From NCBI RefSeq assembly GCF_003860565.1, contig NZ_CP034157.1, positions 2,480,001 through 2,544,000 of the forward strand: 64,000 bases of DNA, read 5' to 3'. The position numbers were made by a program, and so were the translations under genes. This DNA is from Cloacibacterium normanense (GTDB lineage: Bacteria; Bacteroidota; Bacteroidia; Flavobacteriales; Weeksellaceae). Positions 32,134 to 41,078 of this stretch are shown here, one piece after another. Every line of letters starts with the position of its first letter. The first letter of the stretch is position 1. The notes beneath the pieces were generated by a model. That model worked only from the letters and a program-made list of their open reading frames with translations, was not told where the DNA came from and searched no databases.

Positions 32134-32979
32134 CTATTTATATGATATTTCAAATATTTGTTTGTCTAGAAGTTTATCATTAACATATTTTTCTGAAATA
32201 ATGATATTTCCTTTTTTGTCAAAGACATTTTTAAAACATGTTGTTTGTTTGGGCATATAATTATTTATAAGGAAGCCTTTTCTGCACTGTAGATTTCCTT
32301 TTGTATCATAAGTCAGATTGGATGCGAAAGAATAATCTTTATTTTTCCCCTCATATAAAAATTCTGTTTTTATGATGTATCCATCTTTATTAAAGTATGT
32401 TTTTAAAAAGTTAGTGTTTATTGGGTCACTATTTTTTTTGAAACTTTTAACTGTATAAAATAGTTTTTTATAATTATATTCAAAAACTTCTCTACTATCA
32501 TTCATAGAATTTTTTGGGAAAGTATATGTTTGTTCAATAGGGTTATTGTGTATGTCATACTTTGATTCTTTAATAAAATAAATCTCTCCATTAAAAATTT
32601 GGATATATTTTATGATATTATTTTTGTTATCATAGAAAAAATCCTCTGAATTTATATTTGTATTGTTTTTTGTAACAGTCTTTTGTAAATTTTTATTTTT
32701 ATAAAAGTAGAAAGTTGAATCTGTGTATTTTTCTTGTTTATCTATTTGAAGCTTAATTTGATTATTAGAATTAAAATAAACTTCAGTTATGGACTTTCTA
32801 ATTATTGTATCTTTTCTAAATAATGGATAATTATAATTTGTAATTTTTATTTTGGTTATATTGCCTATCAGTTTTTGAGTTTGATTATCATTATCCTGCT
32901 TTATTTTATAAGTTCTACATGAAATTAGAATCACAAAAATGAATAATAAAAATAGAATTTTTAAAGGTTTAGTTTTCAT
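32134..32979 (-). CDS. Hypothetical lipoprotein with YD-like repeats
   Basis: About 281 residues starting at M (32979): the N-terminal MKTKPLKILFLLFIFVILISC is a lipoprotein signal with the Cys at residue 21. A longer reading frame adds 28 residues upstream, but these lie before the signal and are unlikely. The mature part has tandem motifs of aromatic-Asp-x-x-x-Asn spacing, such as FFYDNKNNIIKY, KYDIHNNPIEQ, YFNKDGYIIKTEF and FDKKGNIIISEKY, like repeats seen in YD/RHS-type or MORN-like envelope proteins. No family was recognised. It is very AT-rich, more so than its neighbours. Confidence 0.7.
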   Translation of the reverse strand: MKTKPLKILFLLFIFVILISCRTYKIKQDNDNQTQKLIGNITKIKITNYNYPLFRKDTIIRKSITEVYFNSNNQIKLQIDKQEKYTDSTFYFYKNKNLQKTVTKNNTNINSEDFFYDNKNNIIKYIQIFNGEIYFIKESKYDIHNNPIEQTYTFPKNSMNDSREVFEYNYKKLFYTVKSFKKNSDPINTNFLKTYFNKDGYIIKTEFLYEGKNKDYSFASNLTYDTKGNLQCRKGFLINNYMPKQTTCFKNVFDKKGNIIISEKYVNDKLLDKQIFEISYK

Positions 32980-33041
32980 GTTATTTTTGCTAAAATCCAA
33001 ATATACAAAAGTTTTTAGACACTTAAAATCTCTCTTATTTT

Positions 33042-33206
33042 CTTTGACTAAAGTTCCAGTCAAAGTCTACTCAAGTTTTAGGTTTGCTCGTGGTTTGTTC
33101 GTAATTTATGGTACTTTTCCGAGGCTGATTCGAAGGAAACACGAACAAACCACGAACAAACGTAGAGCAAGACTCCTAAAAGACTGCTTTTTGAGTGCTA
33201 CTTACT
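33042..33206. repeat. Nested inverted-repeat element between the lipoprotein and EF-G-like genes
   Basis: In the gene-free stretch 32980-33296, matched arms nest around a ~38-bp centre: ACTCAA/TTGAGT (33069/33191), TTTTAGG/CCTAAAA (33076/33175), TTGCTC/GAGCAA (33084/33165) and CGTGGTTTGTTCGT/ACGAACAAACCACG (33089-33102/33141-33154). A separate hairpin CTTTGACT/AGTCAAAG lies at 33042-33065. It resembles a MITE or a structured RNA. Confidence 0.65.
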
Positions 33207-33250
33207 TGGTGAAATTTTTATCAAGAAAAAAGAATATGCACCCAACAAAA

Positions 33251-33272
33251 AACCCCAACTTGCGTTGAGGTT
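33251..33272 (-). terminator. Terminator after the EF-G-like gene
   Basis: On the minus strand AACCTCAAC pairs with GTTGGGGTT (33251-33272), one mismatch, followed by a T-run. Confidence 0.75.
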
Positions 33273-33296
33273 TTCTTCGAAATTATATTAGAAAAA

Positions 33297-35423
33297 CTAT
33301 GCTTCTACTTTTTCAGCAGCATGTTTTTTCACGAGGTCTTGTTGTACATTGGCAGGAACCAATTGGTAGTCACTAAATTTCATAGAGAATTTTGCTCTAC
33401 CTCCTGTTAATGAGCGCAATGTAGAACCGTAATCGTTCATTTCAGCCAATGGAACTTCGGCCATAATTTTTTGATAATGACCTTCGCTATCCATTCCAGA
33501 AATCATGGCACGTCTGGTTTGTAAATCTCCCATTACATCACCGGTACATTCGTCTGGAGCTAGAATTTCTACATGATACATAGGTTCTAGCAATTGAGGA
33601 TGCGCATTGTGGAACGCTTCTTTAAACGCACCAGAAGCTGCCAATTGGAAAGAAATATCATTAGAGTCTACACTGTGCATTTTTCCGTCATATACAGAAA
33701 CTCTGATGTTTTGACAGTGTGAACCAGTTAATGGACCTTCTTTTAACTGTTGCATAATTCCTTTTTTAATGGCGCCGATGTAGCGAGAATCTATTGCTCC
33801 ACCTACGATACACCAGTAGAATGCAAATTTTCCGCCCCAAGGTAAATCTTCGAATTCTTTATTTCTAATATTTACACCTTCTGGTTCTGGCATTCCTTCG
33901 TAGTAGTTTTCTACTCTCATGTGAATTTCACCAAATTGACCAGCTCCACCAGATTGTTTTTTGTGTCTGTAATCTGCTTCTGCTTTTCCAGTGATGGTTT
34001 CGCGGTAAGAAATTTTAGGATTTTTCATTTCCATTTTCACTCCGAAATCTTTTTCGAGACGATATTTTACCAAGTCTAAGTGCAACTGACCTTGTCCTCC
34101 TAAAATGGCTTCGTGCGTATCATGGTCTATTTCTACTTTTAGGGTAGGATCTTCTTCTTTAAGTTTATTAAGTGCAGCAAAAAGTTTTTCGGTTTCTGCT
34201 GTATTTTCTACGAAAACAGCTTTTCTCAATCTGCTTTCTGGGAATTTCATAGGTTCTATTTTTCTATCAACCCCTTTTGTATTTAGGGTGTTGTTAGAAT
34301 GTCCGCTTTTAAGTTTTACGGTAACACCTAGGTCACCCGCAACTAATTTATCTACGGCGGTTCTCTCTTTTCCTTCTGCTACGAAAATTTGAGAAATTCT
34401 TTCGAGTTCACCGTTATTGGCATTAATCAGTTCATCACCTGGTTTTATTTCGCCAGAGAATACTTTGAAATAAGAAACTACGCCAACTTGCGGTTCAGAT
34501 TGAGTTTTGTAAATGAAAATAGTGGTTTTGTCTGCAGCATTACAAGTCAAAACTTCGCCATTTTCTAGTTTGCTACCAAAACGGTCAGCTGGAGATGGAG
34601 CGATATCATCTATAAAGCCCATAATTCTACCAGAGCCCATATCTTTAGCACCAGATGCTACAAATACTGGGAAGAAATCGTGTTTTGCTAAACCAATCAT
34701 TAAACCTTGTGCCAATTCTTCTTCAGAAAGATTACCTTCTTCGAAATATTTTTCCATTAATCCTTCTTCGTTTTCGGCAGCCATTTCTACCAATGCATTG
34801 TGCATTTCATTGGCTCTTGCCATTTCAGATTCTGGGATAGGTTTTTTCTCTGGTTTACCACCAGTTGCAGGGAACTCGTACATTACCATTCTCAAGGCAT
34901 CCACAATTTGGTTAAAACTTTCACCAGAATTTAGTGGATATTGAATAGGAATCACTTTGCTTCCAAATCTATTTTTAAGTTGTTCTAAAGCAGCATCGTA
35001 ATCTGCTTTTTGATGATCCATCTGATTAATCACGAAAATAGAAGGTGTTTTGTAATCTTCTACATATTCCCAAACCAATTCAGTGCCTACTTCTACACCA
35101 GCTGCAGCATTTACCATAATCAGTGCAGTATCTGCTACTTTTAAGTTGGCAATTACTTCACCTACGAAATCGTCAAAACCAGGGGTATCTAAAATGTTGA
35201 TTTTATTTTTTTTCCAATTCACGAACATTTGATGTGAGAAAATCGTGTTTTCGCGTTCGTGTTCTAGGTCGGTATTGTCGGAAACGGTGTTGTGTTGTTC
35301 TACAGTTCCTCTTCTTTTGATAGCTCCACCTTCGTAGAGCATGGTTTCTATAAATGTAGTTTTACCGCTTCCTGAATGCCCGAGTAAAACTACGTTACGG
35401 AGGTCTTTAGTGTTAGTGCTCAT
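33297..35423 (-). CDS. Elongation factor G-like paralog with altered GTPase motifs
   Basis: A 708-residue translation-factor-family protein with the EF-G domain order (G, II, III, IV, V). The P-loop GHSGSGKT (~14-22) and HERENTI (switch I, Thr60) are present. The G3 motif reads DTPGFDDF, with Phe83 where EF-G has the catalytic His, and G4 reads NQMD instead of NKMD. The domain-IV region (KQSGGAGQFGEIHMRVE) keeps the EF-G shape. Such paralogs (EF-G2 in Bacteroides) can work in translation without GTP hydrolysis, so a starvation or stress role is possible. The canonical fusA is not in this window. Confidence 0.88.
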   Translation of the reverse strand: MSTNTKDLRNVVLLGHSGSGKTTFIETMLYEGGAIKRRGTVEQHNTVSDNTDLEHERENTIFSHQMFVNWKKNKINILDTPGFDDFVGEVIANLKVADTALIMVNAAAGVEVGTELVWEYVEDYKTPSIFVINQMDHQKADYDAALEQLKNRFGSKVIPIQYPLNSGESFNQIVDALRMVMYEFPATGGKPEKKPIPESEMARANEMHNALVEMAAENEEGLMEKYFEEGNLSEEELAQGLMIGLAKHDFFPVFVASGAKDMGSGRIMGFIDDIAPSPADRFGSKLENGEVLTCNAADKTTIFIYKTQSEPQVGVVSYFKVFSGEIKPGDELINANNGELERISQIFVAEGKERTAVDKLVAGDLGVTVKLKSGHSNNTLNTKGVDRKIEPMKFPESRLRKAVFVENTAETEKLFAALNKLKEEDPTLKVEIDHDTHEAILGGQGQLHLDLVKYRLEKDFGVKMEMKNPKISYRETITGKAEADYRHKKQSGGAGQFGEIHMRVENYYEGMPEPEGVNIRNKEFEDLPWGGKFAFYWCIVGGAIDSRYIGAIKKGIMQQLKEGPLTGSHCQNIRVSVYDGKMHSVDSNDISFQLAASGAFKEAFHNAHPQLLEPMYHVEILAPDECTGDVMGDLQTRRAMISGMDSEGHYQKIMAEVPLAEMNDYGSTLRSLTGGRAKFSMKFSDYQLVPANVQQDLVKKHAAEKVEA

Positions 35424-35638
35424 ATCTTTTGAGTTTTAAAATTATTTTCATCTATCACATCTGATTTACTAAAATTCAGACGGAATGCACACTGCAATTC
35501 CTTATAAGGCGAAAATTTTTAAAATCAAGAATGTCTTAAAAGGCACTTTGAATGTAAAAATTTAGGATACTAAAATTACAAAAGATTTTAATACAATGTA
35601 AACTTTGGAACATGATTTTTGAAAGGTCGGGAATTGTG

Positions 35639-35722
35639 AGGTGATGGAAGTTGGGTGCAAGGTGTTTAAATAAGGAAAATATATTTTCAAGAAAACATCC
35701 ATCACCCATCTTCTAACTTCCA
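35639..35722. repeat. Imperfect inverted repeat upstream of the SpmA/B-like gene
   Basis: The gene-free stretch 35424-35760 holds GTGATGGAAGTTGGGTG...GGTGTTT (35641-35667) and its loose complement AAAACATCC...CACCC...AACTTCCA (35693-35722). The rest of the stretch shows nothing beyond AT-rich leaders of the two divergent genes. Confidence 0.45.
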
Positions 35723-35760
35723 GCAAAATTTTACTACTTTTATCAAAATTTTTCAAGGAA

Positions 35761-37161
35761 ATGGTTTTAAGCAGAATTTGGAGCGCATTTATTATTGTAG
35801 CCATTGTAGTGGCAAGTATTAAATATTTATTTAGCGATAACTACAAAGCAATTTATAATGATTTGGTAGTAGGAAAAAGTGGAGACACGGTTCAGATTGC
35901 TAAAGTTCCTGTTCAAAAACTTTCTGCGGAAATTCAGAAATCTTTAACCGAAAATCCAGACACCGAACTAGCGAGAATTAATTACAAAAAAGATTCTACC
36001 AATCAAGTGGCTGTTTATAGAGTTCAAAAAGCAGATGGTGTAATCTCTACCAGTAAAACTGCGGTAGAAATTTCCCTTGGTTTAATAGGAATTATGACGC
36101 TTTTTATGGGTTTTATGAGTATCGCCGAAAAAGCAGGAGGCATCAATTTTCTTTCAAGAATGATTCAACCATTTTTCTCGAAATTATTCCCAGAAATTCC
36201 TAAAAATCACCCTTCTTTCGGTCACATGACGCTTAATTTCGCAGCGAATTTATTAGGATTGGATAATGCTGCAACGCCTTTTGGTTTAAAAGCCATGGAA
36301 AGTTTACAAACCTTGAATCCTGATAAAGACAGAGCTTCTAATGCACAAATTATGTTTCTGTGTCTTCATGCAAGTGGTTTAACGCTGATTCCGGTTTCCA
36401 TCATTGCGATTAGAGCTTCTATGAATTCTGCAACGCCAACTGATATTTTCTTGCCGACTTTAATTGCTACTTTTTGTGCAACCATGGCTGCGATGATTAT
36501 TGTTTCCATCAAACAAAAAATAAATCTTTTTCAGCCTACACTTTTGGCTTTCGTGGGTGGAATTTCGGCACTCATTGCCTTGTTGGTTTGGTTTTTAGTA
36601 AGATTGAGCAAAGAAGAATTAGATGATGTAAGTAAGTTGATTAGCAACGGAATGATTTTATTGATTTTCTTTGCCATAATTGCAGGAGCAGTTTACAAAA
36701 AAATAAATGTTTTCGATGCGTTTATAGATGGTGCAAAAGAAGGTTTCAATGTCTGCGTAAAGATTATTCCGTATTTGGTAGGAATGCTTATTGCGATTTC
36801 TCTTTTGAGAACTTCTGGTGTTTTTGATGTCATTATTGACGGAATGAAATGGTTTGCCCAAATTGCCAATTTAGACACCAGATTTGTTGACGGTTTACCA
36901 ACGGCTTTAATCAAACCACTTTCTGGTTCAGGAGCAAGAGGAATGATGGTAGACACGATGAATGTTTTTGGTGTAGATTCTTTCCCTGCGAGACTTTCTG
37001 GGATTTTACAGGGCAGTTCAGATACTACTTTTTATGTGATTGCAGTGTATTTCGGAGCAGTTGGAATTAAAAACACTCGTTATACAGTTGGTGCCATGTT
37101 GTTGGCAGATTTAGTGGGAATTGTTACTTCTATTTTAATGGCGTATTTGTTTTTTGGGTAG
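35761..37161 (+). CDS. Fused SpmA/SpmB-like nucleoside-recognition membrane protein
   Basis: A 466-residue inner-membrane protein with ~10 membrane helices and two nucleoside-recognition (Gate) domains, one in each half, as in spore-maturation proteins SpmA and SpmB joined in one chain. The first domain shows NLLGLDNAATPFGLKAMESLQ (~residues 162-182), and the second has GLPTALIKPLSGSGARGMM (~377-395) and GSSDTTFYVIAVYFGAVG (~419-436). Related proteins are proposed to transport or gate nucleosides or peptides, with no sporulation here. Function is unproven. Confidence 0.88.
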   Translation: MVLSRIWSAFIIVAIVVASIKYLFSDNYKAIYNDLVVGKSGDTVQIAKVPVQKLSAEIQKSLTENPDTELARINYKKDSTNQVAVYRVQKADGVISTSKTAVEISLGLIGIMTLFMGFMSIAEKAGGINFLSRMIQPFFSKLFPEIPKNHPSFGHMTLNFAANLLGLDNAATPFGLKAMESLQTLNPDKDRASNAQIMFLCLHASGLTLIPVSIIAIRASMNSATPTDIFLPTLIATFCATMAAMIIVSIKQKINLFQPTLLAFVGGISALIALLVWFLVRLSKEELDDVSKLISNGMILLIFFAIIAGAVYKKINVFDAFIDGAKEGFNVCVKIIPYLVGMLIAISLLRTSGVFDVIIDGMKWFAQIANLDTRFVDGLPTALIKPLSGSGARGMMVDTMNVFGVDSFPARLSGILQGSSDTTFYVIAVYFGAVGIKNTRYTVGAMLLADLVGIVTSILMAYLFFG

Positions 37162-37186
37162 TATTTTTTCTAAATAAATGAACAAG

Positions 37187-37211
37187 AGAAGCAGAAATGC
37201 TTCTTTTTTTG
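37187..37211 (+). terminator. Terminator after the SpmA/B-like gene
   Basis: The arms AGAAGCA (37187-37193) and TGCTTCT (37198-37204) are followed by a T-run. Confidence 0.75.
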
Positions 37212-37257
37212 TAACAAAAAACACCATTCTTCGTCTAATTAAGAAACTTTTCATCCT

Positions 37258-38607
37258 ATGAAAAAAATATTTTCACTCGTATTGCTATCAGCATTTTCTT
37301 TAGGGTTTTCTCAGAAGAAATGGAGTTTACAAGAATGTGTAGATTATGCTGTTAAAAATAATTTGCAAGTTATTAGCAATCAATATAATGCAGATATTCA
37401 GGCTAAAAATCTAGAAATTTCTAAAAGAGATAAATTGCCTTCAGTTTCGGGTAGTTTTAACAATAATATGAGCTTTGGAACTACGCAAGGATTCCAAGGA
37501 AGTATCGGTAGAAATGATAATTTCAATAATAGCGCTTCAGTAGGGGCAAATATGCAATTGTACAATAACGGAAGATTGAAGAAATCTGCCGAAAAATCTC
37601 AATATGATTTAGAAGCGAGTTTGTTAGATGCAGAACGTGTAAAAAATGATATTTCACTTCAAATTGCACAGCAATATTTACAAGTTTTACTGAATAAGGA
37701 AGTAAAGAAAATCTCTGATGAAGCCGTAGCAAATGCCGAAAAAGTATTAAGCAGAGCGAAAATTACTACAGAAGTAGGAACCACACCAAAAACAGTAGAA
37801 GCAGAAGCAACTGCAGGTTTAGCAAGAGAAAAGCAACGCCAAAAATCTGCTGAAATAGACATTCAGCGTTCTCTTTTTTCATTAGCAATGTTATTGCAAC
37901 TAAAAGATTATCAGAATTTTGATGTGCAAGAAGTTCCTTTGCCAAGTTCTTTGGAAGCACCATTGAATTCTACCGAAAATATTGTGGAAAAAGCCTTCGA
38001 AAATCAACCGCAAGTAAAAGCTGCTGAAACCAGAATTCTTTCTGCACAGAAACAAACCGAAATTGCAAAAACTGCTTTTTATCCTTCTGTTTCAGCATTT
38101 GCAGGATTAAGCACATTTTATTTCTATAAAGTTTCGCCTACACTTAATCCAACTACAGGACAGGAAATAGATGTAGAGTATGACAGTTTTTTTAAGCAAT
38201 ACAAAGACAATTTTGGACAAAATATAGGCGTTTCTGCAAACATTCCCATCTTTAACAAAGGGATTACCAAATTACAAGTAGAACAGGCTAAAATTTCTGA
38301 AAGCATTGCTAAAAATACTCTGGAACAACAAAAAGTAGAAGTTCAGCAAAATGTTCAGCGTGCTTATTTTGATGCCAATGCAAATTATGAAAATTATCTA
38401 GCTGCTTTAGAAGCAGAAAAATCGACCAAGTTAGCATTAGAATTTGCCGAGAAAAGTTATGAAGCAGGTAGAGCTACCATTTATGACTTGAACAATGCAA
38501 GAAATAATTATATCAATGCGCAAGGTTCTGTTTCTCAAGCGAAATACAATTTTATTTTCAGCACGAAACTGTTGAATTTCTATGCAGGAATTCCGCTTTC
38601 TTTGTAA
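37258..38607 (+). CDS. TolC-family outer-membrane efflux protein
   Basis: A 449-residue protein with a signal peptide (~1-18) and the repeated structure of outer-membrane factor proteins: two long coiled-coil/barrel halves. The first half includes WSLQECVDYAVKNNLQV and VGANMQLYNNGRLKKSAEKSQYDLEA. The second half has GVSANIPIFNKGITKLQVEQAK and AARAEKSYEAGRAT-like sequence with a YDLNNARNNYINAQ segment. It should form a trimeric export channel, but no membrane-fusion or inner-membrane pump gene is next to it, so its partners are elsewhere. Confidence 0.92.
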   Translation: MKKIFSLVLLSAFSLGFSQKKWSLQECVDYAVKNNLQVISNQYNADIQAKNLEISKRDKLPSVSGSFNNNMSFGTTQGFQGSIGRNDNFNNSASVGANMQLYNNGRLKKSAEKSQYDLEASLLDAERVKNDISLQIAQQYLQVLLNKEVKKISDEAVANAEKVLSRAKITTEVGTTPKTVEAEATAGLAREKQRQKSAEIDIQRSLFSLAMLLQLKDYQNFDVQEVPLPSSLEAPLNSTENIVEKAFENQPQVKAAETRILSAQKQTEIAKTAFYPSVSAFAGLSTFYFYKVSPTLNPTTGQEIDVEYDSFFKQYKDNFGQNIGVSANIPIFNKGITKLQVEQAKISESIAKNTLEQQKVEVQQNVQRAYFDANANYENYLAALEAEKSTKLALEFAEKSYEAGRATIYDLNNARNNYINAQGSVSQAKYNFIFSTKLLNFYAGIPLSL

Positions 38608-38661
38608 TTGAATCGTGAATATTTTCCTTTAGAAAAGTGAATTCCAAATTTTTTTAATGTA

Positions 38662-38669
38662 TATATTTG
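38662..38669 (+). promoter_or_regulatory. -7 box of the SprT-like gene promoter
   Basis: TATATTTG is a perfect TAnnTTTG match, 64 nt upstream of the ATG at 38734. Confidence 0.5.
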
Positions 38670-38733
38670 TAAAAATTCACTCAAAGAAATTCACAGCGAA
38701 ACGAATTGATTTGAAAAAATTCACTCGAACTAA

Positions 38734-39336
38734 ATGTCTGTTTCTGTTTTAGAAAAATTTTTGCCAGAGAACGCGCTTCCTTATCTCAAAATTTGGTTTG
38801 GGAGTTATCCGTGTCATCTTAAAATTACCAAAAATAGAAACAGTAAACTAGGAGATTACCGAAAATTACCCGATAAATCTCACCAAATTACCGTCAATGG
38901 AACACTTGAACCGCAATTATTTTTCTTTGTGCTTACGCATGAATTGGCGCACCTGATTGCTTTTGAAAAATATGGCAGAAGAATTTCGCCTCATGGTGCA
39001 GAATGGAAGCAGACTTTTAGAGAAATGTTGCTAGAAAGTTTGACCGTTTATGCAGAAGATTTACGTCCCATCATTCAGAAATTTTCAAAATCTCCGAAAG
39101 CCAATTTTATGGCTTCCCCAGACTTAGTGAAGTATTTTCATGTACCAGATGAAGATGAGTTATTATATCTAGAAAACCTTATCGTTGGGGATGTTTTTGT
39201 CCTTGAAAATAAAGTTTTCGTAATAGAAGAAACAACAAAAAAGCGCTATCTTTGCCGTAATTTAAAATCTGGGCTAAAATATAAGGTAAATATATTAGCT
39301 CGGGTGAAAAAAATGGATAATCATTATGAAAAATAA
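38734..39336 (+). CDS. SprT-like zinc metallopeptidase-family protein
   Basis: A 200-residue cytoplasmic protein. The HEXXH zinc-binding site is LTHELAHLIAFEKYGRRISPHGAEWKQTF (~residues 69-97, HELAH), and the third ligand is probably the His in SPHGAEW. This is the SprT/Spartan-like arrangement. The C-terminal ~65 residues form a small beta-rich domain instead of the zinc ribbon of larger homologs. Function is uncertain; Spartan-type proteins degrade DNA-protein crosslinks. It overlaps manC by 11 nt, which suggests coupling. Confidence 0.87.
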   Translation: MSVSVLEKFLPENALPYLKIWFGSYPCHLKITKNRNSKLGDYRKLPDKSHQITVNGTLEPQLFFFVLTHELAHLIAFEKYGRRISPHGAEWKQTFREMLLESLTVYAEDLRPIIQKFSKSPKANFMASPDLVKYFHVPDEDELLYLENLIVGDVFVLENKVFVIEETTKKRYLCRNLKSGLKYKVNILARVKKMDNHYEK

Positions 39337-40405
39337 TAACTACTGCGTCATTATGGCAGGTGGAATTGGCAGCAGATTTTGGCCAATGTCTACTCAGAAA
39401 TTTCCGAAGCAGTTTCAAGATATTTTAGGAACGGGAAGAACCATGATTCAGCAAACTTTTGACCGAATTAAGCAAATCGTTCCTACCGAAAATATATACG
39501 TAATCACCAATCAAGAGTACGTAGAATTATCTCATCATCAGTTGCCAGAGATTCCTCTAGAAAATATTGTTGGCGAACCTGTAATGAAAAACACAGCAGC
39601 ATGTAATATTTACATGGTTAATAAAATTGCTGATAGAGATCCTGATGCAAACGTAATTGTTGTACCAGCAGATCATTTAATTATTAAGGAGAAAACTTTT
39701 TTAGAAAAAGTAGAATTAGCCTTTGATTTAGCGAGCAAGCATGACTACCTTATCACGCTAGGAATTACACCAACTCGTCCTGATACTGGATATGGTTACA
39801 TACAATTTATCGAGAAAAAAGAGGAAGAATTTTTCAAAGTAAAAACTTTTACCGAAAAACCTAGTTTAGAAATCGCTAAAGCATTTTTAGAAAGTGGAGA
39901 TTTCCTTTGGAATGCAGGAATTTTTGTTTGGAATGTAAAATCTATTCATAAAGCGTTCCAAGAGTTTTTACCAGAAATGACGCATGAATTTGATACTTGC
40001 GAATATAATAATGATAAAGAATCTGTTTGTATAGAAACCATTTATCCTAAAGTAGAAAAAATCTCTATAGACAATGGAATTTTAGAAAAGGCGAAAAACG
40101 TTTACGTGATTCCCGCAGATTTAGGTTGGAGTGATTTAGGAACTTGGACTTCTGTCTACGAGAATGCTGAAAAAGATGATAACAATAATGCAGTAAAATC
40201 TAAGCATGTTCTTACCTATAATTCTAAAGGAAACATCATCAGACTTAGAAATAATAATAAAGCAGCTATTATTGACGGTTTAGAAAACTACATCGTGGTA
40301 GATACAGAGAAGGCTCTCCTGATTTGCCCAATTAGCAATGACCAATTGATTAAGGACTACGTTTTAGACTTGAAAAACTTTAAAAAAGGAGAAAAATTCA
40401 TGTAA
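39326..40405 (+). CDS. manC: Mannose-1-phosphate guanylyltransferase
   Basis: A 359-residue enzyme making GDP-mannose for glycan synthesis. The nucleotidyltransferase signature is VIMAGGIGSRFWPMSTQKFPKQF (~residues 8-30), with the VVPADHL metal-binding block (~109-115) and the TPTRPDTGYGYIQF and TFTEKPS motifs. It ends at the left-handed helix domain, without the C-terminal isomerase domain of bifunctional ManC, which is usual in Bacteroidota. Likely products feed lipopolysaccharide, capsule or glycoprotein synthesis. Confidence 0.93.
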   Translation: MKNNNYCVIMAGGIGSRFWPMSTQKFPKQFQDILGTGRTMIQQTFDRIKQIVPTENIYVITNQEYVELSHHQLPEIPLENIVGEPVMKNTAACNIYMVNKIADRDPDANVIVVPADHLIIKEKTFLEKVELAFDLASKHDYLITLGITPTRPDTGYGYIQFIEKKEEEFFKVKTFTEKPSLEIAKAFLESGDFLWNAGIFVWNVKSIHKAFQEFLPEMTHEFDTCEYNNDKESVCIETIYPKVEKISIDNGILEKAKNVYVIPADLGWSDLGTWTSVYENAEKDDNNNAVKSKHVLTYNSKGNIIRLRNNNKAAIIDGLENYIVVDTEKALLICPISNDQLIKDYVLDLKNFKKGEKFM

Positions 40406-40431
40406 TTTTTATTCTTTAACCCGATAAAAAC

Positions 40432-40466
40432 AAAAAGAGAAACTTATGCTAAAGTTTCTCTTTTTT
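40432..40466. terminator. Bidirectional terminator overlapping the end of the DUF6973-like gene
   Basis: The 14-bp arms AAAAAGAGAAACTT (40432-40445) and AAGTTTCTCTTTTT (40452-40465) pair perfectly with a 6-nt loop. The stop codon of the minus-strand gene lies within it. Confidence 0.8.
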
Positions 40467-40968
40467 CGTCTATTATAATTAGTTCAAAACCGAAAGTTTC
40501 GTCTTCTCTTTTTACCGTTTTAATGTGCTGAGTTAATGCCAACAGTTTTTCTACAAAAAAACTGGTCTCAAAAAACTGTCTGTGAATGGTAGGCAATAAT
40601 TGCATAAAATAATCACGCCCCACTTTATTATTATGTAAATCCATTTTGCGCTGCAAAGGCTCATTGGGAAATAAATCTTCGTGCATTTGCGTGATTTTTT
40701 CAGTCCAAATTAGCGCTTTTTTCGGGGAAGAAACCTTGCAACAATACATCATAATCAAACTGTTCCAAAGTGCGTGTCTGAAAGCATTTCCTGAGCCATG
40801 CAAATCATGGGTTAGTGGAAATAATTTTTCAGAAATTCTGTACGTTTTATAAGTTGCAAAAAAGGTTAAAATCGAGAAAATAGGATGACTAAACCCAATA
40901 AGAAATAATTTCAAAAGGTTTTTTAAACTTAGGCTTTTTAAGATATTAAAAACAAGTTTAGGCGTCAT
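40444..40968 (-). CDS. DUF6973-like protein of unknown function
   Basis: A 174-residue protein with one membrane-like N-terminal segment (~residues 20-40) and a conserved core: LHGSGNAFRHALWNSLIMM (~56-74) and the later MDLHNNKVGRDYFMQLL (~108-124), giving several His/Asn residues in a hydrolase-like arrangement. I tentatively match it to DUF6973. No activity is known. The C-terminal ~45 residues are charged. It is monocistronic and faces manC across the terminator. Confidence 0.65.
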   Translation of the reverse strand: MTPKLVFNILKSLSLKNLLKLFLIGFSHPIFSILTFFATYKTYRISEKLFPLTHDLHGSGNAFRHALWNSLIMMYCCKVSSPKKALIWTEKITQMHEDLFPNEPLQRKMDLHNNKVGRDYFMQLLPTIHRQFFETSFFVEKLLALTQHIKTVKREDETFGFELIIIDEKRETLA

Positions 40969-41022
40969 TCTAAGAGATTTTTCTAAGGATTAGTAAGTGT
41001 TTTTTTGAAAATGTTTCAAACA

Positions 41023-41054
41023 AAAATCGTAAAACAATTAAGTTTTACGATTTA
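41023..41054 (-). terminator. Terminator after accD
   Basis: AATCGTAAAAC (41025-41035) pairs perfectly with GTTTTACGATT (41042-41052); the minus strand runs into T residues. Confidence 0.8.
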
Positions 41055-41078
41055 AAATTATCTCAGAGAATAAATATT

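Noticed and set aside
33089-33154. CRISPR-like repeat (ACGAACAAAC units)
   Set aside because: Only two to three units, in inverted arrangement, with no regular spacers and no cas genes.
32939-33268. 109-codon open frame on the plus strand
   Set aside because: It runs antisense into the lipoprotein signal region and through the nested inverted repeats; the coding pattern is absent.
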